NCBI RefSeq assembly: GCF_001429505.1
Contig: NZ_LMJW01000020.1
Location: 434,983 to 498,982 of the forward strand
DNA: 64,000 bases
Reading direction: 5' to 3'
Origin: Allobosea sp. Root483D1
GTDB taxonomy: Bacteria; Pseudomonadota; Alphaproteobacteria; Rhizobiales; Beijerinckiaceae
Within the stretch, counting starts at the first letter, position 1; each line of letters opens with the position of its first letter. The position numbers and the translations under genes are program-made. Shown here in pieces: positions 36,101-43,683 of the stretch. The notes beneath the pieces were generated by a model. It did not search any database, was not told the DNA's origin, and was given only the letters and a program-made list of their open reading frames with translations.

Positions 36101-37048
36101 GACGCGGCCGGCCTCCAGCATCGGCGCGATCTCGGCGCGGCCGTCCTCGATCATGCAGGCCTTGGCGGTGGTGCCGCCCATGTCGAAGGAGATGACGTCC
36201 TTGTGGCCGGCAAGCTCGCCGAACAGCGCAGTGGCGAGGCCGCCGCCGGCCGGGCCGCTTTCGAGCAGGCGGATCGGGAAGGTGCGGGCCGTCTCGGGCG
36301 AGACCAGGCCGCCGGCCGAATGCATCAAGCGCAGCGCGCCACGGAAGGAGCGGGCGGAGAGCTCGCGCTCCAGCCGTTCGAGATAGCGCCGCATCAGCGG
36401 CTGGACATAGGCGTTGGCGGCGGTGGTGACGAAGCGCTGGTACTCCCAGATCTCGGCGACGACCTCGCTCGACAGGGAGACGGTGAGCTCCGGGCAGGCC
36501 TCGCGGACGATGCGGCCGGCTTCCTGCTCATGCGCCGGGTTGCGGTAGCTGTTGAGGAAGCAGATCGCGATCGCCTCGCAGCCGGCGGCGGCAAGCTCGC
36601 GGGCCGCCTTGCGCACGGCCTCGGCATCGAGCGCGGTCACGACCTTGCCATCGCGGTCCATGCGCTCGGGCACTTCGAGGCGGTGTTCGCGCGAGACCAG
36701 CGGATCGGGGAAGGTCAGGAACAGGTCGTAGATGTCGTAGCGCTGCTCGGTCCCCATTTCGAGGATGTCGCGGAAGCCCCTGGTGGTGATCAGGCCGAGC
36801 TTGGAGCCCTTGCGCTCGATCACGGCGTTGGTGACCAAAGTCGTGCCATGGACGATGTCGCCGACATCGGCGAGCGTGATCCCAGCCATCTCGACGAGTT
36901 CGCCAAGGCCGATCAGCGCCGCCTCGGACGGGTCGTGCGGGGTCGTCAGGCGCTTGTGCAGGAGGACGGAGCGCTCCTCACCGTCATAGAGGATGAAATC
37001 GGTGAAGGTGCCGCCGATGTCGAAGCCGATGCGCCAGCGATTGCTCAT
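33200..37048 (-). CDS. Fused hydantoinase/5-oxoprolinase, A and B subunits in one chain
   Basis: 1282 residues. Residues 1-690 are HyuA-like: RIGFDIGGTFTDFILYDG at the start and SFDMGGTTAKACMIEDG near 290. Residues about 705-1265 are HyuB-like: DPISLEIMWSRMINVVEEMW, GDVLITNDPWLCAGHLFD and the terminal GGAGYGPASERPREAI. The layout is that of eukaryotic 5-oxoprolinase (about 1290 residues). It hydrolyses a cyclic amide with ATP, with 5-oxoproline or a hydantoin the best guesses. The start overlaps the iclR stop, so expression follows that regulator. Compare the separate subunits at 8206-12020. Confidence 0.9.
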   Translation of the reverse strand: MSNRWRIGFDIGGTFTDFILYDGEERSVLLHKRLTTPHDPSEAALIGLGELVEMAGITLADVGDIVHGTTLVTNAVIERKGSKLGLITTRGFRDILEMGTEQRYDIYDLFLTFPDPLVSREHRLEVPERMDRDGKVVTALDAEAVRKAARELAAAGCEAIAICFLNSYRNPAHEQEAGRIVREACPELTVSLSSEVVAEIWEYQRFVTTAANAYVQPLMRRYLERLERELSARSFRGALRLMHSAGGLVSPETARTFPIRLLESGPAGGGLATALFGELAGHKDVISFDMGGTTAKACMIEDGRAEIAPMLEAGRVNRFAKGSGLPIKAPVIDMIEIGAGGGSIAAIDEVGLLKVGPHSAGSDPGPACYGMGGKKPTVTDANLVLGYYDPGFFLGGRMALDLDAARKAVATVAEPLGLSIEEAAWGIHKVVVESMGAAARVHLVEKGKDPRHYAMVGFGGAGPAHAVDVARVLGVKRVIIPPASGAASALGFLAAPLSFDQVRSLPVEFSEGFDAAAVNRVLTELEEEGRKHLIEAGVKPGDVTVERSADMRLVGQMHDISVPLPSGAIDASSLEAIRAAFSKTYSARYTSVYEGARLEAINFRVRCAGPVPTLSLSGAAGGGDTTVKLKGSRRAWFEGGWSEAEVYDRYALRSGDTISGPAIIEEREATTIVPPGDSVVIDDVLNLIIHVGQANAVETTITADMPLAEAARRIEADPISLEIMWSRMINVVEEMWLTVCRTAFSLVISEAQDFACELLDPEGETLAHSPRAMPVFNLTLPRAVKALLERYPAETLKPGDVLITNDPWLCAGHLFDIAIVTPVFLGNRVVGLMGTVGHVSDIGGTKDSLRAREIYEEGFQIPPMKLYEAGKINETLVRLLAENVRNSEQVLGDLHSFVAANAIGAERLASFLTDYGMQDLRALAHVVQSRSEKAMREAIRALPDGVYHGTVSNNPLGTPMTYPLALTVKGDTIHLDFAGAPPQLPQGGLNCTLNYTMAHATYPLKCMLTPGVRGNAGCYRAFSIDAPKGSILNCDKPLAVNLRTRTGWYLAPNIFRALSRAAPKQVQAFTGLPVAASVYGRDQAGDTYSDMLFVGGGQGGSAHGDGKSGLLYPTSAANTSIETFESRVPVLVVEKTYLTDSGGAGRQRGGLGQRVRLRKLSDDGLPTLVSLYPEGVNNPIPGLFEGKAGGGASGRVIDEQGHVLKDVGTGELVQVKQPHEIVELVLAGGAGYGPASERPREAIARDIALGLVSPEAARRDYGVHAAHASQDVGEAKTGILVA

Positions 37049-37830
37049 GGAGCAGTCTCCGAAAGTGAGAGTTTCAAGGGAAAGAAGCGCTTGTCCTGGG
37101 TCAGGGCCGCGATCTCGGCGGCGGCTTCGGCCAGGGAGTTGATGATGGCGAGACGCTCGCCGGGTTCGACCATCGCGGCCGGGAAGGAGATGCAGAGCGC
37201 GACCTCGTCGCCGGTGGCGGGATCGCCGACGCCGACCGAGATGGCGTGGACGCCGCGCACCGCCTCGTCATGGGATTCGGCGAAGCCGGCGCTGCGGACC
37301 TCGGCCAGCCGCGCCAGCAACTCGTCGATATCGCGGGGGGCGGTCTGCGACGGGGCGGTGAATCCGTCCTTGTAGAGCGCACGGACGTCCTCGTCGGACA
37401 GCCTTGCGAGGAGGGCACGGCCGGTGCTGGAGGCGAAGGCCGGAATGCGGTCGCCGATCGAGGTGACGACCCGCAGAGCGTGTCGGCCGGGATGGGCGGT
37501 GACGGCGATGATCTCGGTGCCGCGGCGGACACTGACATACGCGGTGTGGCCGATCACGTTGGAAGCGCACCCGACCACGGCGTCGGCGCGGTCGATCAGC
37601 GAGGCGGCGAAGCGATAGAGCTGGCCGACCTGGGCGAGCAGCAGTGCCGGGCGATAGCGCTTGCTGTCGCCGACCGTTTCCAGAAGCCCCTCGTCGCGCA
37701 TCGCTCGCAGCAGGCGCGAGGCGTTGCTCTTGGGCATGCCCAACAGAGTGACGAGGTCGGTCACGGTCACGTCGTGACGCGTGCTGGAGAAGCAACGAAG
37801 CACGTCTGCGGCTGCCGTCAGGATGGACAT
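37045..37830 (-). CDS. IclR-family transcriptional regulator
   Basis: 261 residues. The N-terminal winged helix (VLRCFSSTRHDVTVTDLVTL, then MPKSNASRLLRAMRDEGLL) is followed by the IclR effector domain with ASSTGRALLARLSDEDV and ESHDEAVRGVHAISVGV, including the usual small-molecule pocket residues. It is the first gene of the operon iclR-hyuAB-OPT-aroM. Two operator-like palindromes lie 20 and 41 bp upstream of its start, which suggests autorepression relieved by the pathway substrate. Confidence 0.9.
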   Translation of the reverse strand: MSILTAAADVLRCFSSTRHDVTVTDLVTLLGMPKSNASRLLRAMRDEGLLETVGDSKRYRPALLLAQVGQLYRFAASLIDRADAVVGCASNVIGHTAYVSVRRGTEIIAVTAHPGRHALRVVTSIGDRIPAFASSTGRALLARLSDEDVRALYKDGFTAPSQTAPRDIDELLARLAEVRSAGFAESHDEAVRGVHAISVGVGDPATGDEVALCISFPAAMVEPGERLAIINSLAEAAAEIAALTQDKRFFPLKLSLSETAP

Positions 37831-37849
37831 CCGGTCGCTTCCAAAGAAA

Positions 37850-37866
37850 GTTCCATTAAATGGAAC
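37850..37866. promoter_or_regulatory. IclR-type operator, site 1 (perfect 17-bp palindrome)
   Basis: GTTCCATT-A-AATGGAAC has perfect 8-bp arms around one central base. It begins 20 bp upstream of the iclR start codon (37830). A degenerate copy follows 21 bp away. IclR-family proteins bind palindromes of this size, often as tandem sites. Confidence 0.68.
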
Positions 37867-37870
37867 TTAA

Positions 37871-37887
37871 GTTGCAATAAAGGGAAC
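37871..37887. promoter_or_regulatory. IclR-type operator, site 2
   Basis: GTTGCAATAAAGGGAAC matches site 1 at 14 of 17 positions and starts exactly 21 bp from it, two helical turns, so two regulator dimers would sit on one DNA face. It abuts the predicted -10 hexamer of the leftward promoter. Confidence 0.58.
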
Positions 37888-37913
37888 AGTACGCTGAAGC
37901 GACGATGAGTCAA
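37886..37913 (-). promoter_or_regulatory. Candidate sigma-70 promoter for the iclR operon
   Basis: On the minus strand TTGACT (37913-37908) is followed after 16 bp by TACTGT (37891-37886). The -35 box is good and the -10 box is weak. Transcripts would start near site 2, so bound IclR would block them. This is a sequence-pattern prediction only. Confidence 0.42.
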
Positions 37914-38182
37914 GACGTTTTGTGTCGCGGGGGTGTCTGGTCCGGTTCGAATCGTTCGTAGCGATGATGTCGGACGGGCAGGCCGCGAGCGGCGCGGGCG
38001 CTTTCAAATGATCAATTCGAGCCTAAACACAGTGTCATTTCGGGTCTCTCTTCGGTCGCCCGGGACGATGCACCCCGTCTCGCAAGGCGCGAAGCTCCAA
38101 AAAATGGAGACCCCTCCAAAAGGCGAGAGCTGCAGCCCGGATTGCAGCCCTCTTCAGCTCGATTTTTCAATGACTTGGCGTG
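37914..38182. other. Intergenic region between two divergent operons
   Basis: About 270 bp without a gene. It holds the far side of the iclR control region and, to the right, the upstream area of the sigma-54 promoter with the imperfect palindrome at 38125-38152 and a smaller one, CTCCA-AAAAA-TGGAG, at 38095-38109. No tRNA or small ORF is convincing here. Confidence 0.5.
38125..38152. promoter_or_regulatory. Candidate enhancer site for an NtrC-type activator
   Basis: GAGAGCTGCA and TGCAGCCCTC form 10-bp inverted arms with one mismatch and an 8-bp spacer. The centre lies about 70 bp upstream of the expected transcription start of the sigma-54 promoter at 38183-38198. That is close to, though slightly nearer than, usual activator sites. 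The sigma-54 activator encoded at 46271 is the likely ligand. Confidence 0.4.
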
Positions 38183-38198
38183 TGGCACGGGGGTTGCT
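38183..38198 (+). promoter_or_regulatory. Sigma-54 (-24/-12) promoter
   Basis: TGGCACG at 38183-38189, GGGG, then TTGCT at 38194-38198. The invariant GG (38184-38185) and GC (38196-38197) are separated by exactly 10 bases, matching the consensus TGGCACG-N4-TTGCW. Transcription should begin near 38209, 25 bp before the first start codon at 38234. It is placed to drive the whole operon 38234-44488. Confidence 0.8.
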
Positions 38199-38233
38199 GA
38201 GGCGACACGCGGACTGGCTGGAGCACAGCGGGC

Positions 38234-38926
38234 ATGAACTGGCAGGCAATCGTCGATTTCGACGGGACCATCTCACGCGAAGATACGACCGACCGAGTGC
38301 TGCAACGTTTCGCGGAACCAGGCTGGGAAGAGATCGAAGCGGATTGGGTCGCCGGGACGATCGGCTCGCGCGAATGCATGGAACGCCAGGTCGCGCTGCT
38401 GCGCGCCTCGCCCGACGTGTTCGACACCTTCGTGTCCTCGCTCGCGATCGATTGGGGCTTTGCCGCCTTCGTGCGGCTGTGCCAGCGCGCCGGGATTCCG
38501 GTCACGGTCGTCTCCGACGGGCTCGACCGTACCATCCATGCGCTGCTCGGTCGTGCCGGCCTGAGCGGCCTTGCCATCGTCGCCAATCATATCGAACCGC
38601 TGCCGGGCGATCGCTGGCGGCTGACCTCGCCGCATGCCGACCCCTCCGGCGGCTGCGCGAGCGGCACCTGCAAATGCCGCGTCGCCAGCAGCCTGAGCCG
38701 GCCGCTGACCCTTCTGGTCGGCGATGGCCGCTCCGATTTCTGCGTGGCCGGCCAGGCCGACCTCGTCTTCGCCAAGAATGGGTTGATCGCGCATTGCCGC
38801 GACAACGGCATCGGCCACCGCCCGTTCAAGACCTTCTCGGAGGCCGTCAGCCTCCTCGAAATCCTGCTGTCGGACACCACGACCGAACCGGCAGCCCCTG
38901 CACGCAAGGACATGATCAATGGATGA
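38234..38926 (+). CDS. HAD-family phosphatase, MtnX/phosphoserine-phosphatase-like
   Basis: 230 residues. The HAD nucleophile motif is DFDGT (D8, D10), motif II is VVSDGLD, and motif III/IV is VGDGRSDFCVAG. A Cys-rich patch (CASGTCKC) sits before motif III, as in MtnX-like HAD-IB enzymes. It should remove phosphate from a small metabolite such as a sugar or amino-acid phosphate. It is the first gene behind the sigma-54 promoter and overlaps the aminotransferase gene by 8 bases. A phosphatase followed by an aminotransferase is a serine-biosynthesis-like logic for making an amine from a phosphorylated keto precursor, but the substrate is unknown. Confidence 0.82.
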   Translation: MNWQAIVDFDGTISREDTTDRVLQRFAEPGWEEIEADWVAGTIGSRECMERQVALLRASPDVFDTFVSSLAIDWGFAAFVRLCQRAGIPVTVVSDGLDRTIHALLGRAGLSGLAIVANHIEPLPGDRWRLTSPHADPSGGCASGTCKCRVASSLSRPLTLLVGDGRSDFCVAGQADLVFAKNGLIAHCRDNGIGHRPFKTFSEAVSLLEILLSDTTTEPAAPARKDMING

Positions 38927-40370
38927 CGGCTTCACCCTGCTCGACCGCGCCGAGCCGGTCGACACCTCCGCTGCGCCGGCTGCGCTGACGCTCGCCGAGG
39001 AAGAGGCCCGCCTGCTCGCGCTCGAGGCCGAGTACTGCTCGCATGGCGACACCGTCCACTACACGCAGTTCCCGAAGATCTTTTCGGGTTGCGAGGGCTC
39101 GTTCATGCTCGATGCGGCAGGCAATCGCTTTCTCGACCTGCAGATGTGGTACTCGGCCGTCAATTTCGGCTACGCCAATCCCCGCCTGAACAATGCGCTG
39201 AAGCGCCAGATCGACACGCTGCCGCAGGTGGCGAGCCAGTATCTCCATCGCGAGAAGATCGAGCTCGCGGCGATGATCGCTAGGGATGCGCAGCGCAAAT
39301 TCGGCGCCAGGGGCCGCGTCCACTTCAATGTCGGCGGCGCCCAGGCGGTCGAGGATTCGCTCAAGCTCGTGCGCAACGCCAAGAACGGCAAGAGCCTGAT
39401 GTTCGCCTTCGAGGGCGGCTATCACGGCCGCACGCTCGGCGCCTCGGCGATCACCTCGTCCTATCGCTATCGCCGCCGCTTCGGCCATTTCGGCGAGCGC
39501 GCGCATTTCATCCCGTTCCCCTATCATTTCCGCGGCCCCAAGGGGATGAGCAAGGAGGAGTACGGGCATCACTGCGTGCAGCAGTTCGCCCGGCTGTTCG
39601 AGAGCGAGTACAACGGCGTCTGGGATCCGAAGGTTCGCGAGGCCGAATACGCCGCCTTCTATGTCGAGCCGCTGCAGGGCACGGGCGGCTACGTCATCCC
39701 GCCGCCGAACTTCTTCATCGAGCTCAAGAAGGTGCTCGACCAGCATGGCATCCTGCTCGTCGTCGACGAAATCCAGATGGGCTTCTTCCGGACGGGCAAG
39801 CTCTGGTCGATCGAGCATTTCGGCGTGCAGCCGGACGTGATCGTCTTCGGCAAGGCGGTGACCAATGGTTTGAACCCGCTCTCCGGCATCTGGGCCAAGG
39901 AAGAGCTGATCAATCCGACCGTGTTCCCGCCGGGCTCGACCCATTCGACCTTCAACGCCAACCCGCTCGGCACCGCCGTCGGGCTCGAGGCGATGAAGAT
40001 GATGGAGGAAGAAGACTACGAGACCATGGTCATGGCCAAGGGCGCGTATTTCCTCGAAGGCCTGAAGGGGCTGGAGCGCCGCCACAGAATCGTCGGCGAG
40101 GTCGACGGGCTCGGCATGGCGCTGCGCATCGAGATCTGCGAGCCGCATGACAGCTTCACCCCGTCGAAGCGGCTGGTCGATCTGATGTGCGACGAGGGCA
40201 TGAAGGCCGACCTCGAAGCCGGCGGCAAACGCTATGGCCTCGTGCTCGACATCGGCGGCTACTACAAGAACGTCATCACCCTCGCGCCGGCATTGACCAT
40301 GAGCTATGCCGAAATCGACCTCGCGATCGAGCTGCTCGACCAGCTCTTCGCCCGGGTCGCCAGCGCCTGA
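38919..40370 (+). CDS. Class III (omega) PLP aminotransferase
   Basis: 483 residues. The PLP lysine is K312 in VIVFGKAVTNGLNPLSG, with the upstream pocket Asp in LLVVDEIQMGFFRTG and the phosphate-binding HFNVGGAQAVEDSLKL. It begins with a roughly 50-residue extension before the fold. Class III enzymes move an amino group from a terminal or alpha position to 2-oxo acids or aldehydes. Usual members (ArgD, GabT, EctB) are shorter (about 400-430). No close named relative is recognised. The neighbours suggest synthesis, rather than breakdown, of an amine. Confidence 0.88.
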   Translation: MDDGFTLLDRAEPVDTSAAPAALTLAEEEARLLALEAEYCSHGDTVHYTQFPKIFSGCEGSFMLDAAGNRFLDLQMWYSAVNFGYANPRLNNALKRQIDTLPQVASQYLHREKIELAAMIARDAQRKFGARGRVHFNVGGAQAVEDSLKLVRNAKNGKSLMFAFEGGYHGRTLGASAITSSYRYRRRFGHFGERAHFIPFPYHFRGPKGMSKEEYGHHCVQQFARLFESEYNGVWDPKVREAEYAAFYVEPLQGTGGYVIPPPNFFIELKKVLDQHGILLVVDEIQMGFFRTGKLWSIEHFGVQPDVIVFGKAVTNGLNPLSGIWAKEELINPTVFPPGSTHSTFNANPLGTAVGLEAMKMMEEEDYETMVMAKGAYFLEGLKGLERRHRIVGEVDGLGMALRIEICEPHDSFTPSKRLVDLMCDEGMKADLEAGGKRYGLVLDIGGYYKNVITLAPALTMSYAEIDLAIELLDQLFARVASA

Positions 40371-40387
40371 GCCGCGGAGACGGGCCG

Positions 40388-41311
40388 GTGCGTCTGCGTG
40401 TGATCGATCTCGATGGCAGCGTGGCGGCGCAGGAGCCGCTGCGCCGGCAAATCGACGCCGGCACCGCCGCGCGTATCGATGCCGCCGACCTCGCCGGCGC
40501 GCTGCGCATCGTCGCGGGCCGCCGGGCGAAGGCGGAACTGCTCCAGCGGCTCGGCCGGCGCGACGACGAAGGGCAGGGCGTGCCCGTTTTCTTCTACGGC
40601 TCGGGCGATTTCCATCACGTCACCTCGGCTCTGCTGAGCCGGGTCGAGGAGCCGGTCACGGTCGTGCATTTCGACAACCATCCCGACTGGGTCAGCTTTC
40701 CTGCGACGGTGAATTGCGGCGCCTGGGTCAACCGGGCGCTGGAGTTGCCTGAGGTGCGCAAGGTCGTGACGATCGGCCCGTGCAGCGATGATCTCGTGCG
40801 CCCGGAATGGCGGTTCGCCAACCTCCGGGCCGTGGCCGAGGGGCGGATCGCGCTCTACCCGTGGCGGCACGCGCCCTCGCGGGTCTGGGGTCGCTATGGC
40901 GACGCCGAGAGCTTCCGCCAGAAGGGCGGGCATCTGCACTGGCGCAATCTTGCGGAGGTGGATTGGTCCGACTTCCTCGACGAGCTGATCACTGCGATTC
41001 CGACGACCGCCGTCTGGCTGACGATCGACAAGGACGTGCTCGGGCCGGGCGATGCCTGCACCAACTGGGACCAGGGCGAATTGCCTCTCCGGCATCTGCT
41101 GGCGGCGGTCGAGCGGCTTGCAAGTGAGCGCCGGATCGTCGGTGCCGACGTCTGCGGCGACTGGTCGGAGCCGCGCTTCACCGATCCGTTCCGCGCGACG
41201 CTCGCCTATTTCGACCATCCGGCGCGCTTCAGGCCGACGCCCGAGCAACTCGCAGTCAACGCACGCGTCAATGCCAGCCTGATCGACTGCTTCCAGCGAG
41301 TGCTGCCATGA
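40388..41311 (+). CDS. Arginase/ureohydrolase-fold protein with altered motifs
   Basis: 307 residues from the GTG at 40388, 7 bases after GGAG; no suitable ATG exists. Arginase-family metal motifs are recognisable but changed: GSGDFHH (71-77) for GGDHS, FDNHPD (95-100) for DAHxD, and TIDKDVLGPGDA (212-223) for SxDxDxxDP. The manganese ligands His76/77, D96, H98, D100, D214 and D216 could all be retained. It may hydrolyse a guanidino, amidino or acyl-amine group. The gene lies between the aminotransferase and the first SMR gene (ATGA overlap with the latter). The function is not recognised. Confidence 0.75.
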   Translation: MRLRVIDLDGSVAAQEPLRRQIDAGTAARIDAADLAGALRIVAGRRAKAELLQRLGRRDDEGQGVPVFFYGSGDFHHVTSALLSRVEEPVTVVHFDNHPDWVSFPATVNCGAWVNRALELPEVRKVVTIGPCSDDLVRPEWRFANLRAVAEGRIALYPWRHAPSRVWGRYGDAESFRQKGGHLHWRNLAEVDWSDFLDELITAIPTTAVWLTIDKDVLGPGDACTNWDQGELPLRHLLAAVERLASERRIVGADVCGDWSEPRFTDPFRATLAYFDHPARFRPTPEQLAVNARVNASLIDCFQRVLP

Positions 41312-41670
41312 GCACCACCATCATCCTCTGGTTCGTAGCGTCGGTCGTTTGCGATGTCGTTGGCCAGCTCTGCTTCAAGATCGGCGCGGACAAGCTGCCG
41401 CAAGGCGCCGATTTCCGTGCGACTGCCGTGGCGATGGCGCGCTGCGGCTGGGTCACGGCCGGCCTCGCAACTTACGTCGCCGAGTTCTTCATCTGGTTGC
41501 GCATTCTGGCCGAGGTGCCGCTCTCGATCGCCTTTCCGATCGCCAGCGCCAACTTCCTCGCCATTTCCCTGGCCAGCGCCGTCTTCCTCGGCGAGCGCGT
41601 CGGCCGGCGGCAATGGCTCGGCTCCTTCCTGATCACCTGCGGCGTCATCGTCGTCGCCCGAACCGCCTGA
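41308..41670 (+). CDS. Small four-helix membrane protein, SMR/EamA-like (first of two)
   Basis: 120 residues with four membrane segments, like EmrE and MdtI/MdtJ. It starts at the ATGA overlap with the preceding gene. An early Asp (VVCDVVGQLCFKIGAD) sits in helix 1 where EmrE has its Glu14 region, and PLSIAFPIASANFLA is the usual SMR helix 3. SMR proteins often work as heterodimers. A second, different copy is encoded at 43680 in the same operon, so the two may form one exporter for the amine-like product. Confidence 0.75.
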   Translation: MSTTIILWFVASVVCDVVGQLCFKIGADKLPQGADFRATAVAMARCGWVTAGLATYVAEFFIWLRILAEVPLSIAFPIASANFLAISLASAVFLGERVGRRQWLGSFLITCGVIVVARTA

Positions 41671-41683
41671 CGGACATGTTCCG

Positions 41684-42526
41684 ATGACCATGCGCGATTT
41701 CAACGTCCGCCTCGCCGGGGACCGGACCGGCTTCCTGCTCATCCACGGTCTCGGCGGCACGCCGACCGAATTGCGCTTCGTCGCCCGCGCGCTGCATCGT
41801 GCCGGCCACACCGTCCATTGCCCGCAGCTCGCCGGGCATTGCGCCGGGGAGGCCGAGATCCTCGCCACTGGCTGGCGCGACTGGACGGGCAGCGTGTTCG
41901 AAGAGCTCGAGCGGATGCGCGGGATCTGCGACACCGTGATCGTCGGCGGGCTTTCCATGGGCGCGGTGCTCGCGCTGCATGTCGCCGCCCAGCGTCCGGA
42001 CCAGGTCGATGGGCTCGCGCTTTACGCCCCGACCTTCCGCTATGATGGCTGGTCGATCCCTCGCTACGCCTTCCTGCTGAAATGGGTGATCAACACGCCG
42101 TTTGGGCGCCGCTACCGCTTCGTCGAGCGCGAGCCCTACGGGCTGAAGGACACGCGCACGCGCGCTCTGGTGGTCTCGTCGCTGGCGAGCGGCGACAGCT
42201 CGGAAGCCGGCCTGCTCGGCACGCCCTCGGGCTCGCTGAAAGAGATGTGGGACCTGATCGCCGTCACCCGTCGCGAGCTGGCGCAGGTCAAGTGTCCCGC
42301 CCTTCTGGTCCACCCGCGCGAGGACGATATCGCCGACCTGTCGAATGCCTTCGAGATTCAGCGCAAGCTCGGCGGGCTGGTCGATGCGGTGATCCTCGAC
42401 GACAGCTATCACCTGGTCACCATCGACCAGCAGCATGAGATCGTGATCGAGCGCTCGCTGGCGCTGGCGGACCGGCTCGCCAAGGCCCGTGTCCCGGCGC
42501 TGCTGCAGATCGTAGCGGCGGAATGA
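41684..42526 (+). CDS. Alpha/beta hydrolase, carboxylesterase/monoacylglycerol-lipase-like
   Basis: 280 residues. The nucleophile elbow is GGLSMGAV with S91, the oxyanion loop is HGLGGTPTELRF, the acid Asp lies in HPREDDIAD and the His in DDSYHLVTID. The triad is complete, and the layout matches Est30-type carboxylesterases, which cut short- to medium-chain esters. No signal peptide, so it is cytoplasmic. It may act as a thioesterase or acyl hydrolase within the pathway. It overlaps the next gene by ATGA. Confidence 0.85.
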   Translation: MTMRDFNVRLAGDRTGFLLIHGLGGTPTELRFVARALHRAGHTVHCPQLAGHCAGEAEILATGWRDWTGSVFEELERMRGICDTVIVGGLSMGAVLALHVAAQRPDQVDGLALYAPTFRYDGWSIPRYAFLLKWVINTPFGRRYRFVEREPYGLKDTRTRALVVSSLASGDSSEAGLLGTPSGSLKEMWDLIAVTRRELAQVKCPALLVHPREDDIADLSNAFEIQRKLGGLVDAVILDDSYHLVTIDQQHEIVIERSLALADRLAKARVPALLQIVAAE

Positions 42527-43683
42527 GCATGGTCCAGGCCCGCATCCTGGCTGATATCGCGGATATCGCTTCCACCGCCTGGAACGCTTGCCTGCCGGGC
42601 GAGGCCGAGTGTCATGCCTATTACAGCGCCTGCGATGCGGTTGCGGCAGAGACCGGCATCGGGCTGCGGATGGCAGCGGCCTGCGCCGAGGACGGCGGCG
42701 AGGTCGTCGCGGTGGCACCGTTCTTCCGGCTGAACTACCGGCTCGACACGGCGCTGCAGGGCAAGCTCAGGAGCTTCGGCGACGCGCTGTTCCGCCATGT
42801 GCCCGGCCTCGTCACCCTGAAGCTGCTTTGCGTCGGCTCGCCCTATGCCGAGCGCTGCCATCTCGGCTTTTCGCCTAAGCTCGATGCGGCCGGGCGTGCG
42901 GCCGCCTTTCAGGTGCTCGCCACCGCGCTGGAGCGGCAGGCGGCGGAAGAAGGCGCTCATCTCGTGGTCTGGAAGGACCTGGCGCCGGCGGAGGACGACG
43001 GCTTCGGCGAGACTTTGAAACAGGCCGGCTTCGCGCGGCTCGGCAGCCTGCCGGTCGCGCTGCTCGACCTGCCCTTCGCCGATGAAGCGACTTATCTTGC
43101 CTCGCTTTCGGCGGCGACGCGCAAGGACATCAAGCGCAAGCTCGCCAAGGCCGATGAGGTGCGCATCGCCGTCCATACCGAAATCACCGGGCTGGAGCGC
43201 GAGATCGGTGATCTCTACGAGGCGACACGGGCGCAGAGCGGGCTCGATTATGGCGAGCTCGAAGTGCTGCCGCCGGGCTATTTCGGCGCGGTCTCGCGAG
43301 CACTCGGCGAGCGTGCGGTGTTCGTGCTCTACTGGATCGGCGAGGAGCTCGCCGCCTTCAACCTGCTGCTGGTCGAGCCCGACCGCGTGATCGATAAGTT
43401 CCTGGGCATGCGCTACCCGCTGGCCCGCGAGCATAATCTCTATGCTGTGAGCTGGATGGCGAATGTCCGCTTCTGCCTCGAGCGCGGCATCCCCAGGCTC
43501 CAGAGCGGCCAGACGGCTTACGCCTCGAAGCTGCGCTTCGGCAGCCGGCTGGTGCCCTCGACCCTGCATGTCCGACACCGGCTCGCGCCGCTGCAATGGG
43601 CGCTGCGTTCCTTAAGCCCCTGGCTCGGCTTCGAGCGCTTCGATCCCGATCTCGCGGCGCTCGCCCGAAAGAAGGCCGCATGA
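42523..43683 (+). CDS. GNAT/FemAB-like acyltransferase
   Basis: 386 residues with the double-GNAT arrangement of the FemAB/COG3146 group. The first half ends near FADEATYLASLSAATRKDIKRK. The second half shows the transferase core VFVLYWIGEELAAFNLLLV and the conserved LGMRYPLAREHNLYAVSWM, followed by QSGQTAYASKLRFGS. Proteins of this kind transfer amino-acid or acyl groups to amines or peptides. In this operon it could attach an acyl or aminoacyl group to the amine made upstream. It overlaps both neighbours by ATGA. Confidence 0.78.
   Translation: MSMVQARILADIADIASTAWNACLPGEAECHAYYSACDAVAAETGIGLRMAAACAEDGGEVVAVAPFFRLNYRLDTALQGKLRSFGDALFRHVPGLVTLKLLCVGSPYAERCHLGFSPKLDAAGRAAAFQVLATALERQAAEEGAHLVVWKDLAPAEDDGFGETLKQAGFARLGSLPVALLDLPFADEATYLASLSAATRKDIKRKLAKADEVRIAVHTEITGLEREIGDLYEATRAQSGLDYGELEVLPPGYFGAVSRALGERAVFVLYWIGEELAAFNLLLVEPDRVIDKFLGMRYPLAREHNLYAVSWMANVRFCLERGIPRLQSGQTAYASKLRFGSRLVPSTLHVRHRLAPLQWALRSLSPWLGFERFDPDLAALARKKAA

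Noticed and set aside
35375-37375. A 666-codon plus-strand frame over the fused hydantoinase and iclR genes
   Set aside because: Runs opposite to two well-supported proteins and crosses their boundary; typical GC-bias shadow frame.
37943-37953. GGTTCGAATC, resembling the T-loop of a tRNA
   Set aside because: The flanking bases (TCCGG and CGTTC) do not pair as a T-stem and no anticodon or acceptor arm could be built around it.
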